Below are positions 5,520 to 6,918 of a DNA stretch of 6,918 bases, piece by piece (position 1 is the first letter of the stretch; the number at the start of each line of letters is the position of its first letter). The DNA is from JANXYY01 sp035530875 (GTDB lineage: Bacteria > Actinomycetota > Actinomycetes > Nanopelagicales > Nanopelagicaceae): contig DATKUB010000035.1 of the NCBI GenBank assembly GCA_035530875.1, positions 1 through 6,918 of the forward strand, written 5' to 3'. The position numbers and the translations under genes are program-made. Under the pieces are notes generated by a model. That model saw nothing but the letters and a program-made list of their open reading frames with translations. It ran no database searches and was not told where the DNA came from.

Positions 5520-6918
5520 ACTGCCTCTGCGACAGATTCAGAGGCAGTTGCGACAACTCCGCGAAGTATCGATTTTCTGGCTGATAGCGCTGCTTTTTGA
5601 ATCCCTGGTTTAGAAGTAACAGTTGCGATTTGACCTAGTAGGTCAATTAACTGCTTGCAATTTCGAACAAAATCTCCGGCTGTTAGATCGGAATCGCGCA
5701 GTACCGACTCCAGGCGATGCCCACTCGCCCAACGGTATGCTGCCCACGAGAATCCCGGATCGGGCTCGCGAGCTTCGGATAAGCGGTGAGAATGTTCAAT
5801 CGCAGTTAGGTTCGACCAGATCTGAACCATCGCTGCCATTGCATCCTGGCTCCGGCCGCTTGGCGTCTTGACCGCAAGATGGTCCTCACCTCTCGCCTCG
5901 TGAATGAGGAGCGAAACTGCTCCGGCGAGTTCTGCAGGGGTAAGTCCTTCCCAAACATCTTGCGCTATACATTCAGCGGTTAGCAGGTCTAGTTCGGTGT
6001 AAATTGATCCGAGAGTTCGGCCGGTGTCCGTAGCCTTCGAATTCTCCAGGTATCCAAGTTCAGTCAGGACCCCACAAATCCGCTCGAAAGTTCGGGCGAT
6101 TACGTGCGTGCGGCCTTGAATCTGCTCGTTTAGTTTCTTGATTTCACGCGTAAGTCGATCAGCACGCTCGGCCCATCTTGCGTGATCCTCACGCTCGTTG
6201 CAGGAATGGCAGGGATGGTGTCGAAGCGCAGCCCTCAATTCGAGCAGAGTTCCATCATCGGCTGCTGAAGATCTGATCTTTGCGGGCTTTGCATGAACAA
6301 AGTCGGAGGCCAATAGAGCAGTGGCAAGTTCTCTTCGAGACCTTGGACTTCGCGGATCGAAATGCGACGGAATTCGAAGTCGACCTATCGCAACCGCAGG
6401 GTCGGAGAAATCCGCCCCGGTTAGCCTTACAACTCGCCGGTCACCAGTGAGAACAGTAGGGCGCAGTCCGTCAAAACCGACTCCGATTCCTGGATCAAGA
6501 ACGACTGCTACTCCGCTCCTTCGCCCGGAAGTAACCATGATTACATCGCCGCGATGGATATCCTCTAACGAGGCGGCTATTGCCGCATTCCGCGATCGAC
6601 TGCCCGCTTTGGTCAGTTCTTGCTCCCGTGCCTTAATGTCTCGGCGAATCTTGGCATAACCAGCAAAGTCCCCCAGATGGCATGACATAGATTCGCGATG
6701 GCTCTCCATCGCAGTTTGGTGCTTGTTGACTTGTCGGAGCAGACCGCTAACGGACCGGTCGGCTTGAAACTGGGCAAACGAGGATTCAAGCGAATCCCGC
6801 GCCTTCTGATACCCAAGGCGTTCCACCATGTTTATTGCCATGTTGTAAGTGGGCGTGAAGGAGGACTTCAGTGGGTACGTTCGGGTTGAAGCCAAGCTGG
6901 CCAAATATGAGGGATCTA
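5516..6918 (-). CDS. helY: HelY-like Ski2/Mtr4-family DEAD/DEAH helicase, C-terminal part; 5'-truncated by the window edge
   Basis: The frame is open to the right edge of the window, so the TTG at 6904 is internal and the real start lies beyond 6918. About 466 residues are visible, around half of a 900-residue HelY. The ATPase motifs are outside the window. What is visible begins just after the helicase core with the family block LASTRTYPLKSSFTPTYNMA. There follows an arch-like insert with a KOW/beta-barrel-like stretch (DIHRGDVIMVTSGRRSGVAVVLD, about 115-137 counted from the TTG) and a conserved HPCHSC-NEREDHARWAER block (about 230-247; C232 and C235 form a CxxC). The C-terminal DSHCT domain (about 290-462) contains QDVWEGLTPAELA, FSWAAYRWASG and GDFVRNCKQLIDLLGQIA. 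Relatives unwind structured RNA, and Mtr4 and Ski2 feed the eukaryotic exosome; the bacterial role is poorly defined. The TGA stop overlaps the exonuclease ATG by four bases. Family assignment is firm; the symbol is by analogy with mycobacterial HelY. Confidence 0.9.
   Translation of the reverse strand, partial: DPSYLASLASTRTYPLKSSFTPTYNMAINMVERLGYQKARDSLESSFAQFQADRSVSGLLRQVNKHQTAMESHRESMSCHLGDFAGYAKIRRDIKAREQELTKAGSRSRNAAIAASLEDIHRGDVIMVTSGRRSGVAVVLDPGIGVGFDGLRPTVLTGDRRVVRLTGADFSDPAVAIGRLRIPSHFDPRSPRSRRELATALLASDFVHAKPAKIRSSAADDGTLLELRAALRHHPCHSCNEREDHARWAERADRLTREIKKLNEQIQGRTHVIARTFERICGVLTELGYLENSKATDTGRTLGSIYTELDLLTAECIAQDVWEGLTPAELAGAVSLLIHEARGEDHLAVKTPSGRSQDAMAAMVQIWSNLTAIEHSHRLSEAREPDPGFSWAAYRWASGHRLESVLRDSDLTAGDFVRNCKQLIDLLGQIATVTSKPGIQKAALSARKSILRGVVATASESVAEAV

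Noticed and set aside
6902..6904. TTG at 6904 as the start of the helicase gene
   Set aside because: The frame continues upstream with D-P-S-Y to the window edge, and the conserved family block begins right there. The ATPase core must lie outside the window.
1..6918. An undescribed defence, mobile or RNA-based system in this window
   Set aside because: Nearly every base is assigned to six recognisable housekeeping-type genes. There are no unassigned stretches above 35 bases, no repeat arrays, no integrase or transposase, and no structured-RNA candidate that I could support.

Overview
The window reads as ordinary, gene-dense actinobacterial chromosome: two short gene strings on opposite strands that meet tail to tail. 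The assignment to Actinobacteria is an inference. It rests on a HelY-type Ski2-like helicase, a stand-alone 5'-3' exonuclease, an apolipoprotein N-acyltransferase (Lnt) and a polyprenol-phosphate-mannose synthase (Ppm) lying in one tight string, a combination typical of that phylum. Base composition looks close to 50% G+C by eye. That is low for Streptomyces or Mycobacterium and would suit a small-genome aquatic lineage, but I cannot name a genus.

Plus strand, 1 to 2372: the C-terminal two thirds of glycine dehydrogenase GcvP (its 5' part lies left of the window), then after 10 bases a small DUF4442/PaaI-like hotdog thioesterase with a TTG start. Bases 2373-2407 are an AT-rich gap (7 G/C of 35) between the converging strings.

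Minus strand, reading from the right edge towards 2408: the C-terminal half of the HelY helicase (its 5' part lies right of the window), then the exonuclease, lnt and ppm. Consecutive genes overlap or abut at every junction: ATGA at 5516-5519, TAGTG(ATG) at 4618-4625 and ATGA at 3148-3151. This is the signature of a translationally coupled operon. Its promoter must lie outside the window.

The ppm and lnt products plausibly work together at the membrane. Ppm makes the lipid-linked mannose donor used by extracytoplasmic mannosyltransferases, and Lnt adds the third acyl chain to lipoproteins. In some mycobacteria the two are fused into one protein. HelY and the exonuclease are nucleic-acid enzymes with no obvious biochemical link to them. 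GcvP belongs to the glycine cleavage system and one-carbon metabolism. I found no RNA genes, mobile elements, CRISPR arrays or convincing repeats, and no clear sign of an undescribed system. The findings concern gene organisation, start-site choice and the convergent junction.
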